A DNA stretch of 64,000 nucleotides from Ruegeria aquimaris (GCF_025751555.1 NZ_JAOWLB010000018.1:43388-107387), one strand, 5' to 3'; counted from the stretch's first letter, positions 17,588 to 26,884 are shown. Numbers and translations are program-made. Notes: a model not told the origin generated them from the letters alone.

Positions 17588-17793
17588 GTTCGAAACCTCT
17601 CCTCGCGCTTTGCGCCGCCGCGAGCCTTCTGGCGGCTTGCGAGACATATACCGAGAAAACCTCGCCCTGCTTTGGACGCAATGGCGAGCCGCAGGTTACC
17701 CGGTCCGCGCTTTCCTTCTCGACCATGGGCGCACCGGCTCAGGAGACGGTCAAACCCGACTGCAATTTCGAGCCCCTGCCCCGTCCGGAATGA
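17584..17793 (+). CDS. Small lipoprotein of the T4SS (VirB7-like position)
   Basis: A 69-residue protein with a type II signal peptide: MSSKPLLALCAAASLLAAC, lipobox LLAAC with the lipidated Cys at residue 19. The short mature part has two more cysteines. Coupled by ATGA to both neighbours, it is well placed to act like VirB7, which anchors VirB9 at the outer membrane. Similarity is by topology only. Confidence 0.7.
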   Translation: MSSKPLLALCAAASLLAACETYTEKTSPCFGRNGEPQVTRSALSFSTMGAPAQETVKPDCNFEPLPRPE

Positions 17794-18902
17794 GCCGCGC
17801 CGCGATCATATCCGCCGGGCTCTGCCTCGGCCTCAGCGGCCTACCCGCGCATGCCCAGGGCGTGCCGACGCAGGACAATTCCGCGATTGGCCGCGCCATC
17901 GCGCGGGTGACGGCGCTGGCCGAGGATCTAGGCGTCCAGCAGGACAAGGATCGGACCGAGTCCACGCTGGCCGATGTGCAGGCCGACCAGCTGCGCGTCC
18001 TCGAAGAGATGACGGCGGCCATCACCGGGCCCGGCTTCGATATCCGCGCGCTCGAAGGAAACGCGGATTTTGGCGTGGCGGCGGTCTATCCCAATACCGA
18101 TCCGAATCCGATGAACAACCGCCTCTTCGGCGAGGGACGCGAGACGGTCGAGATGATGATCGTCGAGGTCGCGGGCGAATTCGCTGGCGCCCCGGGTGTG
18201 GCCCGCGCCGGTCTCTCGGCCACCCAGTGGCGCTGCCTCTTTCAGGCCCTGATCAAGCAGGAGAGCCGCTTCAACGTCGCCGCCGAAAGTCCGGTCGGGG
18301 CCTATGGTCTGACCCAGCTCATGCCCGGCACCGCCGCCGATCTCGGCGTCGACCGCTATGACGTGAAGGACAACCTGCGCGGCGGGGCGCGCTACATCAC
18401 CACGCAGCTCAACCGCTTCGGCAACATCCCCCATGCGCTCGCGGCCTATAACGCAGGCCCCGGCCGGGTGATCGAATATGGTGGCGTGCCGCCCTTTGCC
18501 GAGACTCAAGGCTACGTCCGCAACATCTCCAAGTTTTATAACGAGTACCTGGCCGTGGTGGGCGGCGCCGATGCGCTCGGTACGCTCTCGCCCTCGGACT
18601 TTGCGCTCGCTGAATATGCCAGCATCTCCGAGGCCGGCGTCTATTACGCCGCCGACAGCTCGGCCACGACCGAACAGGTCATCAGCCGGTTGCGCGCGAT
18701 CATCCTGCAGATCGATGCGCAGCCCAATGCCAAGGCGGCCTGGGAGCTCAACACCTACGCCAAGGCCGAGATCGGTCGCATTCTCAACCTCCGTGTCCGG
18801 CTGATGGCGGCAAACCAGCAGCGCGAGGCGGCCTACGCGCAACACCTCGTCGCCGACCGGCTGGCCGGGCGCGACTTCATGCAGATGGGAGTTCCCGAAT
18901 GA
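17790..18902 (+). CDS. Second T4SS lytic transglycosylase with a VirB5-like N-terminus
   Basis: A 370-residue secreted protein starting MSRAAIISAGLCLGLSGLPA with cleavage near AHAQ. The first mature residues, QGVPTQDNSAIGRAIARV..AEDLGVQ, echo the mature N-terminus of the next gene's VirB5-like protein (QGVPTFDGSQLGQLVAQLEH..AEDLNVQ). An SLT domain follows: FQALIKQESRFNVAAESPVG (catalytic Glu), YGLTQLMPGTAADLG and [12 protein letters not shown]. About 120 further residues are predicted helical. It looks like a VirB5 targeting segment joined to a muramidase. Confidence 0.82.
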   Translation: MSRAAIISAGLCLGLSGLPAHAQGVPTQDNSAIGRAIARVTALAEDLGVQQDKDRTESTLADVQADQLRVLEEMTAAITGPGFDIRALEGNADFGVAAVYPNTDPNPMNNRLFGEGRETVEMMIVEVAGEFAGAPGVARAGLSATQWRCLFQALIKQESRFNVAAESPVGAYGLTQLMPGTAADLGVDRYDVKDNLRGGARYITTQLNRFGNIPHALAAYNAGPGRVIEYGGVPPFAETQGYVRNISKFYNEYLAVVGGADALGTLSPSDFALAEYASISEAGVYYAADSSATTEQVISRLRAIILQIDAQPNAKAAWELNTYAKAEIGRILNLRVRLMAANQQREAAYAQHLVADRLAGRDFMQMGVPE

Positions 18903-19666
18903 GACATTTTCTTCTGGTGACCACCGCGGTCGTCGCGCTCGGCGTTGGCGGACCGGCCAAGGCCCAGGGCGTGCCGACTTTCGATGGTTCGCAGCTTGGT
19001 CAACTCGTGGCCCAGCTCGAGCACATGGCCGAGGACCTGAACGTCCAGATGCAGCAGCTCGCGACCATGCGGCTGGAACTGGAAACCCAACTGTCACAGC
19101 TGACGAACCTCGAGGCGCAACTGACCTCGCTCATTGAAGGCAGCGGGCTCGGAGAACTCTTTGCCACGGTCGAAGAATTCCGAGCGCTGCGCGGCAAGCT
19201 GATCGCGCCCCTCAATACCGCACAATCTCTGGCAAGCGGCGATTTTCTCAGCGGCTTCAATCCCGGCGCGGAACTCTCGGCCTCGGTCGAGCGGGTTTTG
19301 TCTGGCAGCGGTTTCACGTCAGAGCGCCTGATCACGCTCTCGGGATCGGATCAGCCCGCCGACAACCGCATCGCCACCTCGGCAGGGGCCAGCGCCATGT
19401 TGTCGGTCGCCGCACAGGAAAGCCACGAAGAGGCGGGGCAAAGCCTTGAGCGGCTCGAAACCATGGTCGGGCTCATCGACGACCAGGACGGGCTGAAAGC
19501 CGCCGTCGATCTCAACACCCGCGTCACCGCCGAGCTCGGCATCATCTTGACCCAGATCTGGCGGCTGGAAGCGGCCCAGGGCGTCAGCGCCGGCCAGCTT
19601 GGCGTTGTCGATGCCGCGACGCTCGCGGATGAACGCAAGTTCCGCTCGATGGCGGTGGATCCATGA
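18899..19666 (+). CDS. virB5: VirB5-like T4SS protein
   Basis: A 255-residue secreted, helix-rich protein. The signal peptide runs to KAQ and is followed by a coiled-coil stretch (LEHMAEDLNVQMQQLATMRL and ELETQLSQLTNLEAQLTSLI). This fits the minor pilin VirB5/TrbJ group, which tips the pilus. It is coupled by ATGA to the preceding transglycosylase and shares its mature N-terminal motif. Confidence 0.75.
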   Translation: MRHFLLVTTAVVALGVGGPAKAQGVPTFDGSQLGQLVAQLEHMAEDLNVQMQQLATMRLELETQLSQLTNLEAQLTSLIEGSGLGELFATVEEFRALRGKLIAPLNTAQSLASGDFLSGFNPGAELSASVERVLSGSGFTSERLITLSGSDQPADNRIATSAGASAMLSVAAQESHEEAGQSLERLETMVGLIDDQDGLKAAVDLNTRVTAELGIILTQIWRLEAAQGVSAGQLGVVDAATLADERKFRSMAVDP

Positions 19667-20100
19667 GGCAAGTCATGACCCTCAACTTGGCACCAGTTCT
19701 ATCTCTTGGTCTCGCCGCGCTTGTCGTGGCCGCCCTACCAAGTGTTGCGTTGGCCCAAACTCCGACCACGCAGCCCTCCGGTGACACACCCTTCAACTCG
19801 ATGGCCATCGCGCGGGACGAGGCCGACGCATGCCGTGTCCCGAAACCGCCCATCGATCTGGCCAAGACCGCCTATCTGCGCAACGGCTACCGGGCGATCC
19901 TGCGCATCCTGATTGCCGAAGAGGCGCTCGCCTCAGAGAACTGCACCTGCCTGCTCGACCAGTTCAGCTGGGATCAGGCGCTCACCGCCCTGCCCCGGTT
20001 CCAGACCACGGACAACCTGCGCCTGCCGTTTAAGGTGCTGGACCTTTACGCCAAAGCCGACGCGCTCGAGGCGCAAGTTGCGGAGGCCTGTGCCGAGTAG
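19663..20100 (+). CDS. Secreted hypothetical protein of the T4SS operon
   Basis: A 145-residue protein with an N-terminal signal peptide (LAPVLSLGLAALVVAALPSV, cleavage near ALAQ). A mature part follows with conserved-looking cysteines (DACRVPKPP; ENCTCLLDQFSWD; EACAE). It overlaps virB5 by four bases and abuts virB6 with no gap. No family name recognised; position suggests a periplasmic channel accessory. ATG 19675 is an alternative start. Confidence 0.65.
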   Translation: MRQVMTLNLAPVLSLGLAALVVAALPSVALAQTPTTQPSGDTPFNSMAIARDEADACRVPKPPIDLAKTAYLRNGYRAILRILIAEEALASENCTCLLDQFSWDQALTALPRFQTTDNLRLPFKVLDLYAKADALEAQVAEACAE

Positions 20101-21114
20101 ATGGGCGTTATTCGCGACATCCTGAGCCAGGTCGACGCCGCGGTGGATACCGTGGCGCAGGACGGCTTTCTCTCTTCGGCAGGTGCTGTCGGCGACGTGA
20201 TCTCCGCCGGGGCTGCGCTCCTCGTTGTGCTCCTCGGGATCAACGCGGTGATGCAGCTCCGCCCCCTGCCCTTCGGCACCGGCTTTGCCTTCGGGATGAA
20301 GGTGGCGCTCGTGGGGATGTTCGCGCAGAGCTGGGACAATTTCAGCGTCATCTATGACATCGTCACACGGGTGCCCGACTCCGTCGGCGCGTCGATCCTG
20401 GCGCTCACCGGCTCGGGCGACGAGGCCGGGGTCTATGAGAGCCTCGACAACATGGTCGCGCGCATCACCGCCTATGGCGACACGATCGGCGACCGCGCGG
20501 GCTGGGTCTTCGGCGCGGTTCTGGGTGCCATCTTCTTTGTCCTCTCCGCCGTCTTTGCCGCCGTCACTGCCGGGATCATCGCCTTCGCCCGCATCGTCTT
20601 CGCGCTGATGATCGTGATCGCCCCCTTCATGATCGTGACCTCGCTGTTCAAGCCGACCCAGTCCCTCTTCGAGGCATGGACCCGCGCCACCATCGGCTAT
20701 GCGCTCATGCCCGTCGCCGCCGCAGGCGCCGCCGGCATCATCGTGGCCATCGCCGAGGCCATCGGGGATGCTTCCGCCGATCCGGGCGATGTCGAGACCG
20801 TCAGCCTCATCCTGCCCTTCCTCGTCATTCTGATCCTCAGCGCCGGGATCATGGCCTCGGTCCCCTACATCGCCTCCAACCTCACCGGCGTTGTCGGCAT
20901 TGCCTCGAATGCCGTGGGGCTGACCGGCCTCGCGCGGCAGGGGTTCGTAAACACGCGGGAGTATGGCACCGGAGCGACCTCACGCCTCGTCACCGGTAAA
21001 TCTCCGCACGAGTTGAACCAGATGGCCAATGCAGGAGTGGTGAAGACAGGCGAGCTGATCCGGCAAAGCCCCGGCGCGCTTCTCTCGGCCGCCAAGGCCT
21101 TCCGAAAACCCTGA
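20101..21114 (+). CDS. virB6: VirB6/TrbL polytopic channel protein
   Basis: A 337-residue membrane protein with about six hydrophobic segments (for example VISAGAALLVVLLGINAVMQ, WVFGAVLGAIFFVLSAVFA, IVFALMIVIAPFMIVTSLF). The pattern IAPFMIVTSLFKPTQSLFEA is typical of TrbL/VirB6. It forms the inner-membrane part of the DNA path. The start codon directly follows the stop of the upstream gene. Confidence 0.88.
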   Translation: MGVIRDILSQVDAAVDTVAQDGFLSSAGAVGDVISAGAALLVVLLGINAVMQLRPLPFGTGFAFGMKVALVGMFAQSWDNFSVIYDIVTRVPDSVGASILALTGSGDEAGVYESLDNMVARITAYGDTIGDRAGWVFGAVLGAIFFVLSAVFAAVTAGIIAFARIVFALMIVIAPFMIVTSLFKPTQSLFEAWTRATIGYALMPVAAAGAAGIIVAIAEAIGDASADPGDVETVSLILPFLVILILSAGIMASVPYIASNLTGVVGIASNAVGLTGLARQGFVNTREYGTGATSRLVTGKSPHELNQMANAGVVKTGELIRQSPGALLSAAKAFRKP

Positions 21115-21131
21115 TGTGAAAGACGACGACT

Positions 21132-21812
21132 TTGAAGAAGCTTGTGACCAGTTCCGCGAACCACGACCGCGACGCTTTCGAGGCGGATTTCATCTACGGG
21201 CCCAGGCGGCGCGAGCGCTTCGCCTGGTTCGTGGCAGCCGCCGGCGTGCTGGTCGGCGTCGCCGGCATGGTCGCGGGCGCGAGCCTCTTTCCCCTCAAAT
21301 CCACCGAGACCTTCGTGGTCGTGGTCGACAAGGAGACCGGCGAGATGGACCGGGTTGCGGCTGTCCAGGCGCTGACGCTTTCCGAGAGCGACGCCATTAT
21401 CCAGGCGAACCTCGTGGCCTATGTCGACGACCGAGAGACCTATGACCTGACCGATGGCGAGCAACGCATCAACTCGGTGCTGGACCGTTCGGACGGCGAC
21501 GCCGCCCGCACATTGCGCGATCTCTGGTCCTCTACCAATGAGGACTATCCGATCACCGTCTATGGCCGTGACGCCAAGATCGAAGTGGTCATCAAGTCCG
21601 TCAACCAGATCGAGCGCGGCGTGGCCCAGGTCCGCTTCACCCGCACGCTGCGCCGGCCGCGCGACACGCGCACCGTCACCCGGTCCTACGTGGCGACCGT
21701 CGGCTACGACTTCCAACCCGAAACCCGCCAGCGCCTTCAGGACGTCTGGGCCAACCCCTTGGGCTTCGTGGTGACCTCCTACCGCGTCGACGCCGAGACC
21801 CTGGAGAACTGA
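21132..21812 (+). CDS. virB8: VirB8 T4SS assembly protein
   Basis: A bitopic protein of about 226 residues. A short cytoplasmic N-terminus is followed by one membrane helix (FAWFVAAAGVLVGVAGMVAG) and a periplasmic NTF2-like domain containing NPLGFVVTSYRVDAE near the end, as in VirB8/TrbF. The TTG at 21132 gives the longest frame; a GTG at 21144 with AAGAAG upstream is equally plausible. VirB8 nucleates the channel core between VirB6 and VirB9/10. Confidence 0.88.
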   Translation: MKKLVTSSANHDRDAFEADFIYGPRRRERFAWFVAAAGVLVGVAGMVAGASLFPLKSTETFVVVVDKETGEMDRVAAVQALTLSESDAIIQANLVAYVDDRETYDLTDGEQRINSVLDRSDGDAARTLRDLWSSTNEDYPITVYGRDAKIEVVIKSVNQIERGVAQVRFTRTLRRPRDTRTVTRSYVATVGYDFQPETRQRLQDVWANPLGFVVTSYRVDAETLEN

Positions 21813-21817
21813 CCCCC

Positions 21818-22540
21818 ATGAAATCCCTGCCCGCGCTCCTCCTGGCGCTTGCCCTTCCTGTTGCCGCCTATGCCGAGGCCACGCCGCAAGGCGGCCCGCT
21901 CGACATCCGCATTCGCACCGCCGTCTATGATGAAAACCAGGTCTACCGGATCGAGACCGATCTGCGGCACTCGACCACGATTCATTTCGGGGCGGGGGAG
22001 CGGTTTGAGGCCGTGATCGTCGGCGACACCGAAAGCTTCCAGGTCGATCCAATCCCTGAGCTTGGCAATGTGCTCACGATCAAACCGCATGTGGCCAATG
22101 CCTCCACCAACATGACGGTCATCACAAACCGCCGCACCTATTCCTTCCATCTGCGCGAGGGCTCGATTCCGAACCGCACCGGCATGTTCTTCGAGGTGCG
22201 CTTCCGTTACCCCGACGAAGAACGCCGCGCGGCGAGTGCAACCCAGCCCAAAGGCTTCGAGGCCTCGCGCAACTACAACTACCGCGTCTCGGGGATCGGC
22301 GACTTCCGCCCCAGCCATATCTATGACGACGGGCGCTACACGTATTTCGTTTTCCCGGAGAACGGTCGCCAGCCCGCCCTCTTCAAGGCCGATGACCAGG
22401 GCCGTGAGCGCACCGTGAACTGGACCCAGCAAGGCAACACGGTCCGGGTGCTCGGGGTCAACAGCTATTGGACGTTGCGCATCGGCGACGAGGCCATCTG
22501 TGCCTGGCGCGACGAGAGCGCCATCTACGTGAGCAACTGA
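21818..22540 (+). CDS. virB9: VirB9 outer-membrane core complex protein
   Basis: A 240-residue secreted protein. The signal peptide MKSLPALLLALALPVAAYA precedes the VirB9/CagX/TrbG fold with VLTIKPHVANASTNMTVITN and YNYRVSG..RPSHIYDDGRY. The C-terminal LGVNSYWTLRIGDEAICAWR is also characteristic. VirB9 sits under the outer membrane with VirB7 and VirB10. It lies six bases after virB8 and two bases before the virB10 start. Confidence 0.92.
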   Translation: MKSLPALLLALALPVAAYAEATPQGGPLDIRIRTAVYDENQVYRIETDLRHSTTIHFGAGERFEAVIVGDTESFQVDPIPELGNVLTIKPHVANASTNMTVITNRRTYSFHLREGSIPNRTGMFFEVRFRYPDEERRAASATQPKGFEASRNYNYRVSGIGDFRPSHIYDDGRYTYFVFPENGRQPALFKADDQGRERTVNWTQQGNTVRVLGVNSYWTLRIGDEAICAWRDESAIYVSN

Positions 22541-22542
22541 CC

Positions 22543-23967
22543 ATGGCCGATCAAACCCCTCCCGATCTGCAAGACCGCCTTGATCAGTTCAGCCAGCGCG
22601 GCAAATCCAAACGCCGGGGCAACAGCCTCGGGGTCGGCGCGCTCGCCGCTGCCCTCGCCGTGGGCGGTGCCGGGGTCGCGTATTTCCTGGCCACCGGACT
22701 GCAAGAGGGCGATAGTGCGCTCGAGACCTCCGATGTCGAGACCTTCCAGGACCGCCGCCCCGGCACAGGCGGGCGGCTGGAGTTCCCGCCCGACGAGACA
22801 GAGCAAAGGGTGAATGACGCGCTGATCGCGGTCGAGGAAGCGCTCGATGTCCCCGCCGCCCCTGCCCCGGAACCGAGCACCGAGGTGCTGGCAGAGATCG
22901 CCAAGCTGCGCGAGGCCCTTGCCGCCAGCCAGGCCGCCCGCAACTCGGAAATCCAGTCCGCTGTTGCGGACCTGCGCGAGGCCTTCGACGAGCAGAAGGC
23001 GGCGCTCGAGGCGACCCTGACAGCAAAGGAAACCGAGCTTGCCAACCTGCAGCGCCAGACCGAGACCCGCATCGAGGGCTTGCAGGCCATGCTCGATGCC
23101 GAGAGGGCGCAGCGCGAGGGGCTCGAGGCCGAGCTCGACCGCGAAGGGTTGATCGCCGATCAGCGCTTGCTCGAAGAACGCCGCCGCCAGGAAGAGGAGC
23201 AACGCCAGCGCGAGGCCGAACGGATCGCCGAGGAGCTTCTGACCGCGCAAATCAAATCCCCTGCCGTGGTCTATGCCGACGGTCCGCGCGGCGGCGCGAG
23301 TAGCGCGGCGGTGGCCGATCCTGCTGCCGCTGGCACTGGCGGGCCGGTCCTCTCGGGTAATGAGGCGTTCCTGCAGAGTGCGCGCCCGCTCGAGGTGCAG
23401 GAGGCCGCCCGCCTCTCCCATCCCGAGCGCACCCTGACCCAAGGGTCCGTCATCCAGGCCGCGCTCCAGACCGCCATCAACAGCGACTTGCCGGGGTCAG
23501 TCGTCGCGGTCGTCTCTGAACCGGTTCCGGCGTTTTCCGGGGACCGGATCCTGATCCCCCGGGGTTCCCGCCTTTTTGGCCAATACCGCTCCGGGATCGA
23601 GATGCACCAGAAGCGCATCCTGATCCTCTGGACCCGCGTCCTGACCCCGGACGGCACCTCGATGGAAATCGCCGCCGTGGGCGGAGACCAGCTTGGCCGC
23701 TCAGGCCTCACCGGTCTCGTCGACACTAAGTTCGCCGAACGTTTCGGCGGGGCGGCGCTGATTTCCGTGATCGGAGCCGCGCCTGCGGTGGCGGCGGAAA
23801 GCGCCAACAATGAAACCACAAGCATCGTCCTGGGCGATGTCGGCAGCGACCTTCAGGACGCGGTCGGTTCGGTCATCGCGGATCAGGTCTCGATCGCGCC
23901 GACGATCTATGTCGATCAGGGCGCCTCGGTCACCGTGCTCGTGGATCGGGATGTGGTGATCTATTGA
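22543..23967 (+). CDS. virB10: VirB10/TrbI core complex protein
   Basis: A 474-residue protein spanning the envelope: cytoplasmic tail, membrane helix (LGVGALAAALAVGGAGVAYF), a long charged coiled-coil region (about residues 110-250) and a C-terminal TrbI domain. That domain includes LTQGSVIQAALQTAINSDLPG, ILIPRGSRLFGQY and RFGGAALISVIGAAPA. The ATG at 22543 is two bases after the virB9 stop. It transduces ATPase energy to the outer-membrane pore. Confidence 0.92.
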   Translation: MADQTPPDLQDRLDQFSQRGKSKRRGNSLGVGALAAALAVGGAGVAYFLATGLQEGDSALETSDVETFQDRRPGTGGRLEFPPDETEQRVNDALIAVEEALDVPAAPAPEPSTEVLAEIAKLREALAASQAARNSEIQSAVADLREAFDEQKAALEATLTAKETELANLQRQTETRIEGLQAMLDAERAQREGLEAELDREGLIADQRLLEERRRQEEEQRQREAERIAEELLTAQIKSPAVVYADGPRGGASSAAVADPAAAGTGGPVLSGNEAFLQSARPLEVQEAARLSHPERTLTQGSVIQAALQTAINSDLPGSVVAVVSEPVPAFSGDRILIPRGSRLFGQYRSGIEMHQKRILILWTRVLTPDGTSMEIAAVGGDQLGRSGLTGLVDTKFAERFGGAALISVIGAAPAVAAESANNETTSIVLGDVGSDLQDAVGSVIADQVSIAPTIYVDQGASVTVLVDRDVVIY

Positions 23968-24947
23968 CCAGGACAGAAAGCCCAGCCTCCTACCTCGAGC
24001 GATATCTCGACCCGTTCCGCGACCTTCTGCGGCGCTACGACGTGGTCGAGATCGCGATCAACCCGGACGGCAAGGTCTGGCTGGAGGTCGCAGGCGACGC
24101 CACCATGCGCCACGAAGGCCAAACTGTGGATCGCACCACCGCCCTCAACATGGCCCAGACCATCGTTGGCGATGCCAAGGCCCGCGTTTCTGAAAAGAAC
24201 CCGCTCGTGTCCGGCAAGGTGGAATATGCAGGCCGGCCCCTCCGGGTCCAGGTCGCCGTGCCGCCAGCCATTGATCGCGGTGCCTCGATCACCATCCGCC
24301 TCTTCGCCTCGGGCAGCGTCAGGGACTACGCCCCAGCCTATCTCTTCGGCAAGGCCGTCTCGCTCGATACCCTCCGAGCCGAGAAGATGAAGAACATCGC
24401 CAGTCTTGCCGAAGAGAACCTCGAGGTCGCGCTGCAAACCCTGGTCGAGGCACGGCTCAACGTCCTGATCAGCGGCGGCACCTCGACCGGCAAGACCACG
24501 TTCGCGCGACACCTGCTGATGCATGTGAGCGAGCAAGAGCGGCTGATCACCATCGAAGACGCCTTCGAGCTTTTCCCCGGCCAGCCGAACACCGTCGCCC
24601 TCCTGGCCGACCGCGGTGCCGGTTCGCAACGCAGCGCCAACGCCCTCCTGCAGGCCTCCCTCCGCATGCGACCCGACCGGATTATCGTCGGAGAGTTGCG
24701 CGGGGCCGAGGCCCTGACCTATCTCGAGGCGATCAACACGGGCCATGGCGGGTCGGTCTCCACCATCCACGCGGAAACCGCGGAACTCGCCATCGACCGG
24801 CTGGCGATCATGGTGCTACAGGCTGGCACACCGCTGACATTTGCCGAAGTGCGGGAATACATCCGGAAATCCATCGACGTGATCGTGCAGCTCGGGCGGG
24901 CCGAGGGCAAGCGGGGGATTACGGAGTTCTATTTGCCGGGGGAATGA
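23964..24947 (+). CDS. virB11: VirB11 traffic ATPase
   Basis: A 327-residue hexameric ATPase of the PilT/VirB11 family. It has Walker A GGTSTGKTTFAR, an Asp/His region ITIEDAFELF, the Walker-B-like RIIVGELRGAEALTYLEA and the His box TGHGGSVSTIHA. It starts at TTG overlapping the virB10 stop. It is the last gene of the virB operon; the inserted leftward defence-like operon begins right after it. Confidence 0.93.
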   Translation: MTRTESPASYLERYLDPFRDLLRRYDVVEIAINPDGKVWLEVAGDATMRHEGQTVDRTTALNMAQTIVGDAKARVSEKNPLVSGKVEYAGRPLRVQVAVPPAIDRGASITIRLFASGSVRDYAPAYLFGKAVSLDTLRAEKMKNIASLAEENLEVALQTLVEARLNVLISGGTSTGKTTFARHLLMHVSEQERLITIEDAFELFPGQPNTVALLADRGAGSQRSANALLQASLRMRPDRIIVGELRGAEALTYLEAINTGHGGSVSTIHAETAELAIDRLAIMVLQAGTPLTFAEVREYIRKSIDVIVQLGRAEGKRGITEFYLPGE

Positions 24948-25050
24948 CGCCGCTGGGCGGAAATTGACAGAAACCGGATTAGCTGCGTCCAAAATCGGAT
25001 CGCTCGAAAACCCCCAAATCATAGACTGAAAAACAGCATTCTCGCCAGAA

Positions 25051-25695
25051 CTATGACTGCAAGATGTGCTGTATTCGTGCTATGCCAAAAACCCAGTTTA
25101 GCAGCCGCTTTTGATCCTCGAGCGAGGTCATTGGGCCAGCATCCGCATAGTTCGCGACGAATTCCGCATTGATCTGCCGCCACATGTTTATGGCCGCGGA
25201 CTCAATTGCCTCTGCTGCAAGCGGTGAACCCGGCTTCACCTTCGCAGCCAGGCAATAGGCCGAGCAACCTGCAACCTCGAAACTGACCTGTGCAACGGCG
25301 AAGCCAACCTCTCGAAGAAACATCACAAGGTGATGGTCAGGCACGGGAACAGCGTTCTGCTCTGGCATAAGAAGAGGAAATATCTCCGAGACAATCAAGA
25401 CGCCCTTTCGTTCCGCGAGTAACTTCCAGATGCAACTCACAGCCTCGGCGATGTCAGCGGGGCGAAGTACGTGAAGGACGTTCGTCAGAAGAACGACGTC
25501 GGCAGAGATATGCGCCAGTGCTTCGACATGTGGAACTATCGTGATCCCTGGGTCATCGGCATGAAGCTCGGCCAATTTTTTTTCCGGTGTCAGCGACGGG
25601 TTCGAACAACGTCCAACGGATCTGTTCCGCCGCACCTGTCTTGCGAATTTCTTTGACAGTTCGCCCGAGGCCGGCACCCCAATCAACCACATCAA
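25051..25695 (-). CDS. C-terminal methyltransferase part of a frameshifted ATPase::methyltransferase
   Basis: From about residue 36 this frame continues the SAM-methyltransferase domain whose first part ends the upstream frame: LAELHADDP, then DVVLLTNVLHVLRPADIAEA and GVLIVSEIFPLLMPEQ. These are typical of class I methyltransferases between motifs II and VI. The preceding residues are out-of-frame and meaningless, so no independent start is credible. Removing one A from the eight-A run (minus strand, at plus 25576-25583) joins it to the ATPase as one protein of about 610 residues. It is therefore a broken, phase-variable, slippage-expressed or mis-sequenced gene end. Confidence 0.65.
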   Translation of the reverse strand: MMWLIGVPASGELSKKFARQVRRNRSVGRCSNPSLTPEKKLAELHADDPGITIVPHVEALAHISADVVLLTNVLHVLRPADIAEAVSCIWKLLAERKGVLIVSEIFPLLMPEQNAVPVPDHHLVMFLREVGFAVAQVSFEVAGCSAYCLAAKVKPGSPLAAEAIESAAINMWRQINAEFVANYADAGPMTSLEDQKRLLNWVFGIARIQHILQS

Positions 25696-26884
25696 GGGTG
25701 GTCATCCCGGAGAAGTACTTTTCAAGGAAAGCACCGATCTGGGCGGTCTGCCGGTCTGGATAAGGGCTGGCGCGGGCCGGCGCAGCAGAGCACTCAAAGG
25801 CGGTTGCCATTGCCAATTTGACTGTGCTGGAAGATAGCTCTGTGCTCGAGGCTGCTTGGGACAGCAATCTGGCATCGGCAATGTCGAAGAGCTTGTAGGT
25901 ATAGGCAAGCCTTCTGAAATCATCTCTTAGCCTGGTGAAACGGCGTTTCGGGATTGGCTGCGATGGGCGGCGTACAATGCGGGTAGGTCCGACAGGATCC
26001 CGTACATCTTCAAGCTCGACGAAGTAGACGTCATCAACAGCGCGACCGAAGATCATATGTGGGTGATGCGATGCCAGGATGGTTTGAGGCACGTGATTTT
26101 TGAGAAACTCCAGCACATCGGAGATGTATCTGGGATGGAAGAAATTCTCGATTTCATCGTAGGCACACACGTCGGGTTGGTCGACCGCGATCTCGGTCAT
26201 GATCGTGAAGAGTGACTTCTGGCCGTCGCTCCAATCGGGGTAGGGCGCAACCACACCGTTGCCCCAAACCAAGACGAGTTCGATGCCCTTTTCATGTTTG
26301 CGAAAACCCAGAGCCGCGTTGGTGACCTTCAAGAAGACCCTGAGGAAGTCATGCTCGGCGACATCCAGCATGAAGAGCGCCTCTTCTTCATCCGGAACCA
26401 TTTGGTGAACCGACTGCCGATAGGTCTCATTGTCGAGCCATTCTTCGGCCTGAAAATCATCTGGTGCCTCTATCGCCTCCAAGATATGCGGCATGAGCAG
26501 GGCAAAAAGCCCGATTTTCAACCTCAGATACTCATCGCCTAGATTGACCTTCTTTCCTGCCTGGACCTCGCCCAGGATGCCAAGCGACGTCATGCGTTCC
26601 TTGTGGTGGTGGGGGCGAACGATGTTAACCCTACCTTGACCCGTTGTCTTGAGCTTGAAGCCAGGAAAGCTTTTTGACGACTGCTTGGCTGTTGCCACCC
26701 CCTTCAAAGCTCTGAGGATGAAAGACTTCCCGGTTCCGTTTTCTCCGCAAAGAACAGTCACCGAGCCGCGTCCGTCTTCGCTCGGAAGTTTGAAGGTCAG
26801 CGGTGAAACACCGGATGCCTTCGGAATGAGAAAGCTCTCGATCAGATTTGGCGGTTCGTTCTTGGTTTCATTCTCCGACACCAT
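25553..26884 (-). CDS. SMC/OLD-type AAA ATPase fused to a methyltransferase start (frameshifted)
   Basis: An AAA_15/AAA_21-type ATPase. Walker A is GENGTGKS (residues 47-54), Walker B-like is CAYDEIENFFHPRYISDVLE, followed by the switch His region ILASHHPHMIFG. This arrangement is seen in OLD-family and other defence ATPases. After about residue 390 a class I methyltransferase begins (VVDWGAGLGRTVKEI is the SAM-binding Gly motif). The frame then stops 9 codons after an A8 run, and the domain goes on in another frame. It is the last member of the operon, separated by about 150 bases from the transporter gene, and may have its own promoter. Confidence 0.7.
   Translation of the reverse strand: MVSENETKNEPPNLIESFLIPKASGVSPLTFKLPSEDGRGSVTVLCGENGTGKSFILRALKGVATAKQSSKSFPGFKLKTTGQGRVNIVRPHHHKERMTSLGILGEVQAGKKVNLGDEYLRLKIGLFALLMPHILEAIEAPDDFQAEEWLDNETYRQSVHQMVPDEEEALFMLDVAEHDFLRVFLKVTNAALGFRKHEKGIELVLVWGNGVVAPYPDWSDGQKSLFTIMTEIAVDQPDVCAYDEIENFFHPRYISDVLEFLKNHVPQTILASHHPHMIFGRAVDDVYFVELEDVRDPVGPTRIVRRPSQPIPKRRFTRLRDDFRRLAYTYKLFDIADARLLSQAASSTELSSSTVKLAMATAFECSAAPARASPYPDRQTAQIGAFLEKYFSGMTTLDVVDWGAGLGRTVKEIRKTGAAEQIRWTLFEPVADTGKKIGRASCR

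Noticed and set aside
17928..19097. 389-residue minus-strand frame
   Set aside because: Opposite the transglycosylase and virB5 genes, high-GC shadow.
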